Positions 17,265 to 26,031 of a stretch of DNA of 64,000 nucleotides are shown here, piece by piece; within the stretch, counting starts at the first letter, position 1, and the number at the start of each line of letters is the position of its first letter. Under the pieces are notes generated by a model. It was not told the origin of the DNA. It searched no databases and worked only from the letters and a program-made list of their open reading frames with translations. The stretch is from Oceanococcus sp. HetDA_MAG_MS8 (lineage in GTDB: Bacteria > Pseudomonadota > Gammaproteobacteria > Nevskiales > Oceanococcaceae): contig JAHCMK010000005.1 in assembly GCA_019192445.1 (NCBI GenBank), positions 1 through 64,000 of the forward strand, given 5' to 3'. Made by a program: the position numbers and the translations under genes.

Positions 17265-17498
17265 ATGCAAACAACCTTGACGAGTAAAGGCCAAGTGGTG
17301 ATTCCTCAGGCCATTCGTAAGCAGATGCTACTGGCCCAGGGCAGCAAGCTGGAGGTGATCGTGCGCGATGGAGAAATCATTCTGCGACCATTGGCTGTGC
17401 CAAAGGAGCAGTCTTTGACCTGGCGGTCACGAAATCCCAAAGGACGTCAGTTGTCGGTGCAAGAGCTTTGTCAGCCGGTGAATCTGGACGAGGAATGA
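17265..17498 (+). CDS. vapB: VapB antitoxin, AbrB/MazE-type
   Basis: A 77-residue SpoVT/AbrB-fold protein: MQTTLTSKGQVVIPQAIRK is the swapped-hairpin DNA-binding signature, and a flexible toxin-binding tail follows. It neutralises the PIN toxin encoded next and represses the pair. The start at ATG 17265 is fixed by the family N-terminus; a longer upstream frame is noise. The stop overlaps the toxin ATG (ATGA at 17495-17498). Confidence 0.9.
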   Translation: MQTTLTSKGQVVIPQAIRKQMLLAQGSKLEVIVRDGEIILRPLAVPKEQSLTWRSRNPKGRQLSVQELCQPVNLDEE

Positions 17499-17890
17499 TT
17501 GCCCTCGACACCAACCTGTTGGTGCGCTTGGCCACAGCGGACGTGGCTGAGGACGCCGCTCTGGTCAATGAACTCATGGCCGCTCAGCGTTGCTATGTGC
17601 CGGTCACGGTGATGCTAGAGGCCGAATGGGTATTGCGTTCGCGTTATGGATACTCAGCAGAGGACTTCGCCGCCTTCGCGAGTTTTATTTGTCAGCACGC
17701 AAATGTGCACATGCGCGAGGCAAGCGAGGTGCTCCAGGCTGTGGAGCTGCATCGAAAGGGCTTGGATTTTGCCGATGCTTTGCACGCAAGTTTGGCCGGT
17801 AGGGTGCCCTTTGTGACCTTGGATCGGACACTCATCAAACGCGGGCGCAAGTTGGGCCTGGAACTTCTCGCTTTGAACGAGCAGCCTTAG
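17495..17890 (+). CDS. vapC: VapC toxin, PIN-domain ribonuclease
   Basis: A 131-residue PIN nuclease. The first acidic residue is in MIALDTNLLVRL, the second in VMLEAEWVL, the third in KGLDFADALHA, and the fourth in FVTLDRTL. All four metal-binding acids are present, so it should be active; VapC toxins cut tRNA or rRNA. Overlap with vapB enforces translational coupling. It closes the defence-rich region; a different operon follows on the opposite strand. Confidence 0.92.
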   Translation: MIALDTNLLVRLATADVAEDAALVNELMAAQRCYVPVTVMLEAEWVLRSRYGYSAEDFAAFASFICQHANVHMREASEVLQAVELHRKGLDFADALHASLAGRVPFVTLDRTLIKRGRKLGLELLALNEQP

Positions 17891-18008
17891 GCAACATTGC
17901 TTGTGCTCTTGACCCTCTCGGCTAACTCTTCCCTGAGGCTCTAGGCGGGACGGTTAAGGAGAACTGTGCTTTGGGAGCAGGGTCTGCGGCGCCAATGGCA
18001 AAAACGCC

Positions 18009-18914
18009 CTAAAACGGCAGCAACTGGTTCTCACAACCCTCCAGCACAGGCTCCACATACTCCGGCACGCCGACGGGCTTGGGGTTGATGCCGCATTGGG
18101 CCGGTACGCGGCGGGCGGCAACCAGAATGCCCTGGAGGATGTGCTGCAGAAAATCCTCTTGTTGGTAGAGGTATTCGGAGTGGCCCAGGGCGGTATACCA
18201 GGCGCGGCCGGCGAATTTGTCGTGGCACCAGCTCATGGGGTGATCGCCCATCTCGCCTGAGTAGCCTTGGGGGAAGGTTGGTCCGGCGGGGTTGCAGCTG
18301 GTGTTGGGTTCGAGCAGGTAGCTGGACTCGTCGATATTCATCAGCACGCGCACGGCGCCGCGCGGGTTGGATTTGAAGCTGTAGTACTCCTCAATGGGAA
18401 TGGACCAGGTGTCGCCTAAATGCGCCATGCTAGGGTGATCGGGGTCTTCAATGCGCAAGGTGCCCGGCTGGTTGAGCAGGGGGTGCGCGAGGAACTGAGC
18501 AGCGACTAGCTCGGAGTAAAAGGGCCAGTCGTGGTGGGTGTCGGCTGCGGAGTGAATGCCTACAAAGCCGCCGCCGCTTTTGATGAAGTTTTCAAAAGCC
18601 GCTTGCTGCTCGGGGGTGTCCAAAACATCCAGAGTGGTGTTGAGCCAAATCAGTAGGTCGTAGTTGGCCAGGTTTTCTGGTGTGAAGGCTGTGGGGTCTT
18701 CGGTGGCATCCACACTGAAGCCGTTATCCGCCCCCAGTTGTTCGATGGCGGCAATGCCGACTTCGATGGAGGTATGCCGAAAGCCTGCCGTGCGCGAGTA
18801 GATCAGGGCCTTGAAGGGGCTGTTGTCTAGCTCGGCGCCGCCGCCAAACCCCGACTCAGATCCGCTGCAGGCGGCAAGAAGCGCGGCTGCGCCAGCAAGA
18901 AGAAACTGTTTCAT
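18009..18914 (-). CDS. ThuA-like domain lipoprotein
   Basis: A 301-residue exported protein. The signal peptide ends in a lipobox LLAACS, so cysteine 16 should be lipidated. The ThuA/glutamine-amidotransferase-like fold follows (ALIYSRTAGFRHTSIEVG; GGGFVGIHSAADTHHDWPFY; GHSEYLYQ). ThuA-like proteins occur with sugar oxidoreductases and trehalose/glycoside use. It is the last gene of a three-gene operon and overlaps the oxidoreductase stop by 4 bp (ATGA). It probably acts at the inner face of the outer membrane or on the periplasmic side with its partners. Confidence 0.85.
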   Translation of the reverse strand: MKQFLLAGAAALLAACSGSESGFGGGAELDNSPFKALIYSRTAGFRHTSIEVGIAAIEQLGADNGFSVDATEDPTAFTPENLANYDLLIWLNTTLDVLDTPEQQAAFENFIKSGGGFVGIHSAADTHHDWPFYSELVAAQFLAHPLLNQPGTLRIEDPDHPSMAHLGDTWSIPIEEYYSFKSNPRGAVRVLMNIDESSYLLEPNTSCNPAGPTFPQGYSGEMGDHPMSWCHDKFAGRAWYTALGHSEYLYQQEDFLQHILQGILVAARRVPAQCGINPKPVGVPEYVEPVLEGCENQLLPF

Positions 18915-20623
18915 GAGGTCCCCTGAGCGAGATGGCGGCTAATGCGCAGTGAGTTGGCCAGTACGGTGAGTGTGGGGTTGAAGCCGGGGAAGGTGGGGAA
19001 GGTAGAGCCATCCACCACATGCACATTATCCAGTTCATGCAGACGGCCAAAGCGGTCGCAGACGGAAGTATCGGGGTTGTTGCCCATGCGGGTGGTGCCG
19101 GCTTGGTGAAAGGTACTGGGCGCGGCATCCGATAAGTTGGGGTTGGGAAGAACCGCAGCCGCAATCGCCCCCGGTGTGGCCAAACACAGGGCTTCGAGCT
19201 TGGCCCCAAAGAACACCCCGCCCGCTTTCTCGTGTGGGTGCGGGGCATAGGTGACGCGGGCTGCGGGCAGCCCATTCCAGTCTTTTACGCTGGGGTCCAG
19301 GTCAATACGGTTGTTGGCCTGTGGCAGGTCTTCGCCCACGAATTGCAGGCCGGCAATGCGCTGGCGCATGGGCGAGAGGCCCATCAAGGCTTTATGCGCC
19401 GCGCCCCAGCCGGTATAGCCGGCATAGGTGTAGGCCTCGGTAAGCAGAGGCAGTCCGGAGCCCAGCTGTACCAGCGCGCCCTTGAGATAGGGCAGGCCAA
19501 ATGCTTGGGCTTCGGCGCCGGTGAACGGGCCGACCAGATCGTCAAATTCCAGGGTGGTGCTGTGCGCGCGCAGCGATTGAATATCCCGCTCGAATAGGGC
19601 CCCGCCCAGAATGAAGTTATGAAACATCATGTTGCGCCCCACCTGGTCGGAGCGATTGCCCAGGCCATTAGGGTGGCTGCTGTTGGCCGACATCAACAGC
19701 AGGCGCGCGGTTTGGATGGGGCTGCCGCCGAGGATGATTTCATCGGCGCAGAGGTCATGCGAGACCTGCTGGTCATCGTAGTAGCTCACACTCACGGCCT
19801 TAGTGCCCGCGGCATTGGTATTGATGCGATAGACCAGAGCGCGGGTGATCAGCTCCACATTGCCGCTGCGCATGGCTGGATTCAGATAGGACACCAGTGC
19901 ATCGCCACGGGCGTTGATGGTGCAGCCAAAACCCGAGCACAGCCCGCAGGAGTTGCAGGCCGGGCGACCATCAAACTCCACGGAGTTCACCGCAGCCGGA
20001 TAGGGGAAGGGCTGGTAGCCCAGCCGCTGGGCTCCGGCAGCCAGAAGCTGTGCGGCATAGCCGGTGGGGTTGGGCGGCATCACAAACTGCCGGCTGCGTG
20101 GCGATTGCTCCAGAACAAAGCTTGGCATTTTGTCCACATCGCCCTGCACGCCAATTTGATACTCGACCTCGTCGTAGTAGGGGGCCAGGTCCTCGTAGCT
20201 AATGGGCCAATCGGCCATGGTGGCGCCGTCGACGGGGCCGAGGTCGGAGAACTGCGTGAAGTCCTGCTTCCAAAAGCGCGGGAACTTGGCGTTGTAATGC
20301 ATGGAAGTGCCGCCCACGGCGGAGCCCATATTCACCACCTGACCTTCGGCGGTGCGTTCCAGCCCATCCTGCGCCTCGGATTGGGTGCGCCCGGTCATGG
20401 GTTCGAGTACCGGGTCGGGGAAGCCAAAGGCACGAGCCGATTTGACCTCATCGCTGCCATACAAGCTGCCGAGTTCGGCACTGGGTTTTTCGCCCAGGCC
20501 AGGACGGAGGTTACGACCCCGCTCCAGTACGGTGACCTTCCAGCCAGCACGCGCCAGCTCCCAGGCGGCGATGCTCCCGGCCGGGCCCGAGCCAATGATG
20601 ATGGCGGTTTTGGCCATGCTCAT
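18911..20623 (-). CDS. GMC-family FAD oxidoreductase
   Basis: A 570-residue glucose-methanol-choline oxidoreductase. The dinucleotide motif GSGPAGS lies at residues 10-16. The C-terminal GMC domain holds the active-site pair in FHQAGTTRMG and GFNPTLTVLA. The start at ATG 20623 is favoured by GGGAGGAG five bases upstream and by ATGA overlap with the preceding gene. It has no signal peptide of its own. The paired small subunit carries a Tat signal, so the complex may be exported folded, as in gluconate/fructose dehydrogenases. The substrate is unknown: a sugar, alcohol or polyol. A large open frame on the opposite strand is a shadow. Confidence 0.88.
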   Translation of the reverse strand: MSMAKTAIIIGSGPAGSIAAWELARAGWKVTVLERGRNLRPGLGEKPSAELGSLYGSDEVKSARAFGFPDPVLEPMTGRTQSEAQDGLERTAEGQVVNMGSAVGGTSMHYNAKFPRFWKQDFTQFSDLGPVDGATMADWPISYEDLAPYYDEVEYQIGVQGDVDKMPSFVLEQSPRSRQFVMPPNPTGYAAQLLAAGAQRLGYQPFPYPAAVNSVEFDGRPACNSCGLCSGFGCTINARGDALVSYLNPAMRSGNVELITRALVYRINTNAAGTKAVSVSYYDDQQVSHDLCADEIILGGSPIQTARLLLMSANSSHPNGLGNRSDQVGRNMMFHNFILGGALFERDIQSLRAHSTTLEFDDLVGPFTGAEAQAFGLPYLKGALVQLGSGLPLLTEAYTYAGYTGWGAAHKALMGLSPMRQRIAGLQFVGEDLPQANNRIDLDPSVKDWNGLPAARVTYAPHPHEKAGGVFFGAKLEALCLATPGAIAAAVLPNPNLSDAAPSTFHQAGTTRMGNNPDTSVCDRFGRLHELDNVHVVDGSTFPTFPGFNPTLTVLANSLRISRHLAQGTS

Positions 20624-21576
20624 GCTCCTCCCTGCCAACTTTGGACCATGCGCTGTACCCGCTGCCAACTGCCCTGGCTATCCAGCATCATGCCCAAAGA
20701 CATTTCGGCGGAATGGCTGAGCAATAGCGCCTGCATGGTCTGGATGACTTGCGCGCTTTGCGCCGCATCCAAAACCGGAAGCAAGGGTGCCAGTGGCCGG
20801 TTGCTGCCAGGCAGGAACACATCAAACAGGCCGGGGTTGTCCGGGGTTGTCACCTGCTCGGCGGTGTAGCCGCGCGGCTGCACGTCGCCATCGTAGTTGG
20901 TGAAATCCCAGGCGGCCAGATCCTTGTTGCCGCCGTACTCTGGTGCGCCATACATGGCGTCCAGGCAGTGCATAAAGGCCACATCGATCAACTGGCTGAT
21001 CTGTAAGTCCTGACCATCGCGCATCAACAATTCCTGCGCGGGCGCCGGCATGGCTACAAAGTCGGCAAAGCCCAGGCTGGCGGCGCGCTCATTCAGCCGC
21101 GCCAAACCATCTTGGTAAATGGGCTGCCAACCCAGCACGGGCCCATTGAACTCGCGTTCCGGGAGGCCCTGACTGCCCTCGATCTTCAGCCGCCAGGCTG
21201 TTTGCTCGTAGCGATCCAAGGGCAGGAAGTTCAGAAAGTCGTTCTCCGCCGCACCGCCCCGATCCGAAAAGGGCCCGCCAGCAAAAATCATGGGCGGGTC
21301 AAAGGCAAAGGCCGAGAGCAAAATATTGATGGCGTCGGCGCAACCGGTAGCACCACCACCGGGGCCAATGCCAGCCGGAATAAGGCGATCGGCTAGCGCG
21401 TTGAGGCTAAGCAGCTCGGCCTCGTTTAAGAAGCTAGCTCCTGTGGAGCGATCGTTGGCTACGGTATAGCGCCCCCCGTTGGGTGAGCAGGCTTGTAAGC
21501 CAAAACTGGCAACGGCCAAGGCGCCGCCACTTTTTAATAATGAGCGGCGACTGAGCCCTTGTGGACTGTTCGGCAT
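20620..21576 (-). CDS. Gluconate 2-dehydrogenase subunit 3-like protein, Tat-exported
   Basis: A 318-residue protein with a Tat signal (LSRRSLLKSGGALAVASF) followed by LQACSP, which could also make it a lipoprotein. The body resembles the gluconate 2-dehydrogenase subunit 3 family (LNEAELLSLNALADRLIPAG), the small partner of GMC-type large subunits. The start at ATG 21576 has GGAAGGAG upstream. It is the first gene of the operon with the GMC enzyme and ThuA-like lipoprotein, and its stop overlaps the next start. Confidence 0.82.
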   Translation of the reverse strand: MPNSPQGLSRRSLLKSGGALAVASFGLQACSPNGGRYTVANDRSTGASFLNEAELLSLNALADRLIPAGIGPGGGATGCADAINILLSAFAFDPPMIFAGGPFSDRGGAAENDFLNFLPLDRYEQTAWRLKIEGSQGLPEREFNGPVLGWQPIYQDGLARLNERAASLGFADFVAMPAPAQELLMRDGQDLQISQLIDVAFMHCLDAMYGAPEYGGNKDLAAWDFTNYDGDVQPRGYTAEQVTTPDNPGLFDVFLPGSNRPLAPLLPVLDAAQSAQVIQTMQALLLSHSAEMSLGMMLDSQGSWQRVQRMVQSWQGGA

Positions 21577-21780
21577 GGTGCGGTGTCTCCTTCCGGTTCC
21601 CGTGGTCTGCGGGGCGGTTCTGGAAAACACCTTAAGGCGTTAAGGGCGAAGGTTATTGACTTCAGGTGCCAAGACACTGCTGCAACGGCACGATTTTTCG
21701 AGCTTCAGAAGGCAGAACAGAGGCCTAAGCTGGGCTCCTTAGGGCGAAGGTACGCCAGGAATTAGATGGGCAGTCAGGGG

Positions 21781-21978
21781 TCAGAGGGTTACAAAAGGCC
21801 GCACATGCTTAAGCCCTTTCACAACCTGTTCCTGGCGATCTTGCGATGCTCGGGCCTCTTCAAGCACCTTGTTACTGCGCGCCTTGAAGAGTCTGATGGC
21901 CTCCTCAATGCTTTCAGGCTGGTCTTGTGGATCTTTGGCTTCGAAGCGGTCTTTACCGCTGTAATTGCGTAGTTTCAT
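21781..21978 (-). CDS. 65-residue charged protein downstream of the patatin gene
   Basis: Starts at ATG 21978, 18 bp after the patatin stop, with AGAGGA 8 bp upstream. The product is highly charged and helical (EEAIRLFKARSNKVLEEA; QDRQEQVVKGLK), with no membrane segment. No family is recognised. The opposite strand is also open but lacks a ribosome-binding site. It is likely co-transcribed with the phospholipase and could be a small partner or inhibitor (inference). Confidence 0.6.
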   Translation of the reverse strand: MKLRNYSGKDRFEAKDPQDQPESIEEAIRLFKARSNKVLEEARASQDRQEQVVKGLKHVRPFVTL

Positions 21979-21996
21979 GGCTCATTCCTCTGCGAA

Positions 21997-23775
21997 TCAG
22001 CGTGGCTCCATACCTTCGATGCGCTGCTGCAATCCGTCGAACTCAGTTTGAATGCTTTGCAGGACTAAGTCCAATTCCTGCTCTACCACCGCTTCGTCTT
22101 GCATAAGCTCAGCGTTCGAATCAATGACCAGCGCTGCGCTGGTTTGGCCATTTGAATATGGGATCGCAATGCTCCAGCAAAGTTCTGACCATCCATTGGC
22201 TTGCAAGGTTTGGCCCGCCAACCCACCCTCTTGGCAGAGATTGTCCAAAGTGGCTTTGGTGGCCAGCGTCGCCCGACCTCGTGCAACTGCTTTGGCGACA
22301 AGGCTGCCGGGGTCGGGTAGGTAGATCTCACGATCAGGGTGGCTATCGTCAAAACCGGCTCCATCATGCAGCTTCCAGCTGCTGAGGTGGTTGCGGGGGC
22401 GGGTTGCAATCGCCACGCGTACATGCGCGGGCTTGCCATGGGTCTGGAACAGACTACCCAGGTCCTCGTCGGCGATCACGTTCAGGAAAAGGGCACGCAC
22501 GCCTTCGGTGAACTCCCTTAACTCGCTAGGTATGCGAACGAGCTGGTCTACTAAACGCTCCATGGCGAAGGTGTGCGCGTCGCTGATGATGCCCTGGGCG
22601 TCCAAGGTATCAACGTCAAACTCCAACAGTTGTAGCACTTCGCCATTCCGCTTGAGGGGGGTTAGCTGAAGGGGAATCAGTAGACCTCGCACGCGCTTGC
22701 TAAGCGCTCCTGCGCCAAAAATCGCCGTTCGGACCAATGCGCCTAAAAATGCGAGGCCACTCAGCCTGTTAGGAGCTTGGGTCGTGGCGGGGGGCGCCTC
22801 CAGTTCAACGGCGATCACGGCCGCGTCCGGGTTTAAGCAGCGCTCTTCCTCGAAGACCCAGGCTGGCAGGTTTGAGAGCATGCCGCCATCAACATAACTG
22901 TGATGGGCAGCCTCTAGCGGAGTGCCTGAGGGTTTGCTTGGGGCAGAGTGAGGTGCTTCCGCTGCCGGCTTTAGGTGAATTGCGCGGAATAAAATGGGAA
23001 TGCAGATCGATGCAGCTACGGCGTCGGCTAGGCTGACATGGGGCGTGGTGGCCTCGCTGAAAACCTCGATACGGCCTTGGGTGATGTTCGAAGCGACGAT
23101 CTTGATAGGTTTCCAGCCCAGGGCTTTGGCTTGCGCGAAGGTTATCTCGCTGCTGCCCTCTTGGATGAGCGCCTCAAGAGCCGGGTTTTTTTCATTCGCT
23201 GGGAGATTTTGCTGCTGCTGACTGCATTTCCAGCGCAGAATGAGGTTGAGGTTTTTACGCAGCTGCTGCAGCGAAACCATGCCCAGGCAGGCCAGCCCCA
23301 CGACAAACAAAGCCAGCAGTCCAATGCTGGCAAACAAGCCGACTAGGACAGCCCACGCGGGAGCCTGCGTACACCAAGCCAACGCTATTACGGCTAAAGC
23401 CAGGCCAATGAAACCAAGCCCCCCGCGCATGGCCTGAGCCCAGATAGCCCCCGTGGCGCGGAGGACGCGCAATTGCAACCAGGCATTGGCACCAAGTACA
23501 TCAGTGACCTTTCTGAAGGGAAAGTCTGGGTTTCCAAAGAGAGTTGTTTTGTTCTCGTGGTCGAAGAGCTCGGCTGCCTCAAAGCCCGCAGCGCTGAGCA
23601 CGGCCATAATGGCACCGGCCGAGGTTCCGGCGACCCCCTGAATATCGGCCTCACCATCCTCCAGCGCACGTAGGGCGCCAATGTGGGCAATGCCCTTAGC
23701 ACCGCCGCCCTCAAATACGGCAAATACGGGGCGGCCTTTAAGGGCGCCTCCAAGGTCAGAGCGTTGCTCCATCAC
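21997..23775 (-). CDS. Patatin-like phospholipase with inserted membrane segments and GAF-like tail
   Basis: A 592-residue patatin-like lipase. The oxyanion loop is GGGAKG (23-28), the nucleophile is in GTSAG (Ser52) and the catalytic Asp is in VDGG (296-298). Between Ser52 and Asp296 lie two strongly hydrophobic helices (about 118-136 and 141-168), an unusual membrane insertion inside the catalytic fold. From about 430 the sequence resembles a GAF sensor domain (RVAIATRPRNHLSSW; GSLVAKAVARGRATL; ALVIDSNAEL). Predicted role: a membrane-bound lipid hydrolase gated by a ligand. It is divergent from the operon starting at 23945. Confidence 0.8.
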   Translation of the reverse strand: MMEQRSDLGGALKGRPVFAVFEGGGAKGIAHIGALRALEDGEADIQGVAGTSAGAIMAVLSAAGFEAAELFDHENKTTLFGNPDFPFRKVTDVLGANAWLQLRVLRATGAIWAQAMRGGLGFIGLALAVIALAWCTQAPAWAVLVGLFASIGLLALFVVGLACLGMVSLQQLRKNLNLILRWKCSQQQQNLPANEKNPALEALIQEGSSEITFAQAKALGWKPIKIVASNITQGRIEVFSEATTPHVSLADAVAASICIPILFRAIHLKPAAEAPHSAPSKPSGTPLEAAHHSYVDGGMLSNLPAWVFEEERCLNPDAAVIAVELEAPPATTQAPNRLSGLAFLGALVRTAIFGAGALSKRVRGLLIPLQLTPLKRNGEVLQLLEFDVDTLDAQGIISDAHTFAMERLVDQLVRIPSELREFTEGVRALFLNVIADEDLGSLFQTHGKPAHVRVAIATRPRNHLSSWKLHDGAGFDDSHPDREIYLPDPGSLVAKAVARGRATLATKATLDNLCQEGGLAGQTLQANGWSELCWSIAIPYSNGQTSAALVIDSNAELMQDEAVVEQELDLVLQSIQTEFDGLQQRIEGMEPR

Positions 23776-23944
23776 CTCTCCCGGGGCTAGGTCTTTGCAA
23801 CTTCTAACGGGAATTGCTGCTCAAGGCGGACGCGGTTTGTCCGCTTTGGTGGAGTTTCCCCGAATTGCATGAATACAACGGCAAATATTTTTGCCTGGTT
23901 TTTCGGGGCGGACTGCACAGCACAGTGCAGCGAGGAGGGGACGT

Positions 23945-24973
23945 ATGTTGCTCTCGTTACTAGATGTGTTAATCGGGCTCACGGTGGTGTACCTCATATT
24001 GAGTACCGTCGCGTCTTTGCTGGTGGAGCTCATCGAGGTATGGCTACGCCGGCGCGGCAAATTGCTCGCGAACTGCGTAGAGGAAATGCTCATCCTCGGC
24101 AGCGACGCCGGCTCCACGCATGACACGGCCAAAGCTCTAGCCGAGTTCTATAACAGTGTTCACATTGCCTCCTTGTTCCCGGGTCGCGCCGAACCAGGAA
24201 CTCTGCGCAGTGGTAAATCTGTGCCGCAGGTCATCAACGGTAAACTACCCTCCTACATTCCGCCGGAACGGTTTGCTGCCGCTATTCAGAGCCTGTCTGA
24301 GATCGCTCAGAGCGAGCCCACTAAGCAGCTGTTTGCCAGTATTCGGGCGGCGGCCAGCGCCAACCTCCCCCTAGCCAAAGACGGTGATGAAGAGCAGGCG
24401 CGAATTGAGCAAAGCAAAGCACTCGCCAAGTTTTTTGAAGAATCCACTGAGCGCTTCTCGGGCTGGTATCGCCGCCATGTGAAACTGATTTTGCTCGGTT
24501 GCGGGTTACTGCTGGCGCTGTTGAGTAATGCCGATACCCTGCGCATTGCCACCACGCTATCGAATAACCCAGACCTGCGCCAAGCGGTGGTGAGCAGTAC
24601 CTTGACCCATCTGCGGGACAGCCAAAAACAGTCTTGGTATCAAAACTGTGAGTCGCCGGCCGACCCAGGCTGCGAGGAACACCTGCGTGAGGAGATCAAC
24701 GCCCAGCTAGCGCTGGTGGAGACCCTGGGTCTGCCCCTAGGTTGGAAAGACGAACCGCTACTTCAGCCATCGCGATCACAGCCGGAGGAGATTCAGGCGC
24801 CCTCCTGCAGGTGCCTGGCATGGCTGAACAAAGCGGTGGGGATAGTCATTACCGCATTTGCCATCAGCCTGGGTGCACCGTTTTGGTTTGACCTGCTGAA
24901 CAAGTTGGGCAGTGTGCGCAGCGCTATTCGCCCCCAAGAGAACGCAAAAACCACTGAGGAGAAACCAGCATGA
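23945..24973 (+). CDS. Inner membrane protein of unknown function
   Basis: A 342-residue protein starting at ATG 23945 after GGAGGGG. Hydrophobic helices are at about 4-30 (LDVLIGLTVVYLILSTVASLL), 180-200 (LILLGCGLLLALLS) and 295-318, the last ending in APFWFDLLNKLGS. The soluble regions between are helical. I have seen APFWFDLL-type endings in unannotated membrane proteins but know no function. It is the first gene of a three-gene unit and overlaps the amidase start by 4 bp. It may anchor the amidase, which lacks a signal peptide. Confidence 0.7.
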   Translation: MLLSLLDVLIGLTVVYLILSTVASLLVELIEVWLRRRGKLLANCVEEMLILGSDAGSTHDTAKALAEFYNSVHIASLFPGRAEPGTLRSGKSVPQVINGKLPSYIPPERFAAAIQSLSEIAQSEPTKQLFASIRAAASANLPLAKDGDEEQARIEQSKALAKFFEESTERFSGWYRRHVKLILLGCGLLLALLSNADTLRIATTLSNNPDLRQAVVSSTLTHLRDSQKQSWYQNCESPADPGCEEHLREEINAQLALVETLGLPLGWKDEPLLQPSRSQPEEIQAPSCRCLAWLNKAVGIVITAFAISLGAPFWFDLLNKLGSVRSAIRPQENAKTTEEKPA

Positions 24974-26031
24974 ACCCACTAGCTAGTCGCATTGCCCTGA
25001 TCGTAGGGCATACCCAAAAACGACAAGGTGCGCCAGGGGCGTACCCCATTGCGAGTAGTGAATATCTTTACAACACCGGTTTGGCCGAGTTGGCTGCACA
25101 ATTCGCCCGTAGCCGCGCCCACGAGGTGGAGATATTTTTTCGCGACGGCGGAGGCATTGCCGCAGCTTACGATGCCGTCGCCGAGTGGGAGGCCGATTGC
25201 GCCATCGAGTTGCACTTCAATGCCTTCAACGGCCAGGTGGCGGGCACCGAGACTTTGTACTGCGATGACCAAGACCATAAGCGGGTGCACGAGTTTGAGT
25301 TCGCCACCTTGGTTCAGCAGCACATGTGTCGAGTGTTTGAGCGCAGCGGTCGCGGCGACCGTGGGCTGAAGAAACGCCCCTTAAGTGCCGGAGAAAGGGG
25401 TTACTTCAGTGTGAACCAGCTCTTTCACATTCCTTCAGTGTTGGTGGAGCCTTTTTTTGGTGACAACCGCGAGGAGGCCAAGCTGGCGGTAGAGCGTAAG
25501 CAAGAACTGGCCGAAGGTTTGGTGCTGGCGGTGGAAGAGTGGAAGCAGCAGATGTACTCGCGCCGCGAGATGGAGGTGAGCTCAAATGCGATTGAGTTTG
25601 GTCCTAGTGCCGCTAAATCCGATGAGAATGGCCCGGTGGGGTTGCATTTTCTGCCTGCGGGTACCGTGGTGGAGTTACGTTGTGATGAGCCCCCCAACGT
25701 GGCAGGCGTGGAGCTGGTGTCGCGGACACTCAAGCTGCTTAGCGACAAGACAGAAGATATAGCGCCGATGGATGGTCGCCATTTGGCCAAGGGCAAGCCC
25801 GCTCGCTACCAGCTGACGGAGTCTGGAGAGTACGAGCTCCATGTGACCCTGAGTTCTTCGAAGGCCCGCGCGGCCCAGGCTCTGGTAAGCGCGGCGGTGA
25901 TTTTGCCCGGTCACAAGGGAACTAAGCCTGTTCCTCCTTCAGATGTGCTCTCGCTGGCCGTACCCTTCCAGCACCACGATGGGGGTTCAGTCTGGTTTCA
26001 TTCTTCGTATTTTGAAGCCTCGGTGGTATGA
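24970..26031 (+). CDS. N-acetylmuramoyl-L-alanine amidase (Amidase_3), no signal peptide
   Basis: A 353-residue protein. The zinc amidase fold fills residues 8-195: His14 in LIVGHT, Glu31 in SSEYLYN, His82 in ELHFNAFNG and a catalytic Glu in SVLVEPFFG. It should cut the bond between MurNAc and L-alanine of peptidoglycan. The C-terminal 150 residues are a beta-rich domain I do not recognise. There is no export signal, as in phage endolysins, so it needs a partner or lysis to reach the wall. ATGA overlaps on both sides tie it to the membrane protein and the secreted protein. Confidence 0.85.
   Translation: MNPLASRIALIVGHTQKRQGAPGAYPIASSEYLYNTGLAELAAQFARSRAHEVEIFFRDGGGIAAAYDAVAEWEADCAIELHFNAFNGQVAGTETLYCDDQDHKRVHEFEFATLVQQHMCRVFERSGRGDRGLKKRPLSAGERGYFSVNQLFHIPSVLVEPFFGDNREEAKLAVERKQELAEGLVLAVEEWKQQMYSRREMEVSSNAIEFGPSAAKSDENGPVGLHFLPAGTVVELRCDEPPNVAGVELVSRTLKLLSDKTEDIAPMDGRHLAKGKPARYQLTESGEYELHVTLSSSKARAAQALVSAAVILPGHKGTKPVPPSDVLSLAVPFQHHDGGSVWFHSSYFEASVV

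Noticed and set aside
19619-20869. 416-codon open frame on the plus strand
   Set aside because: It lies exactly opposite the GMC oxidoreductase and its small subunit, has a His/Gly/Ala-rich sequence with no family motif, and has no ribosome-binding site. It is a codon-bias shadow.
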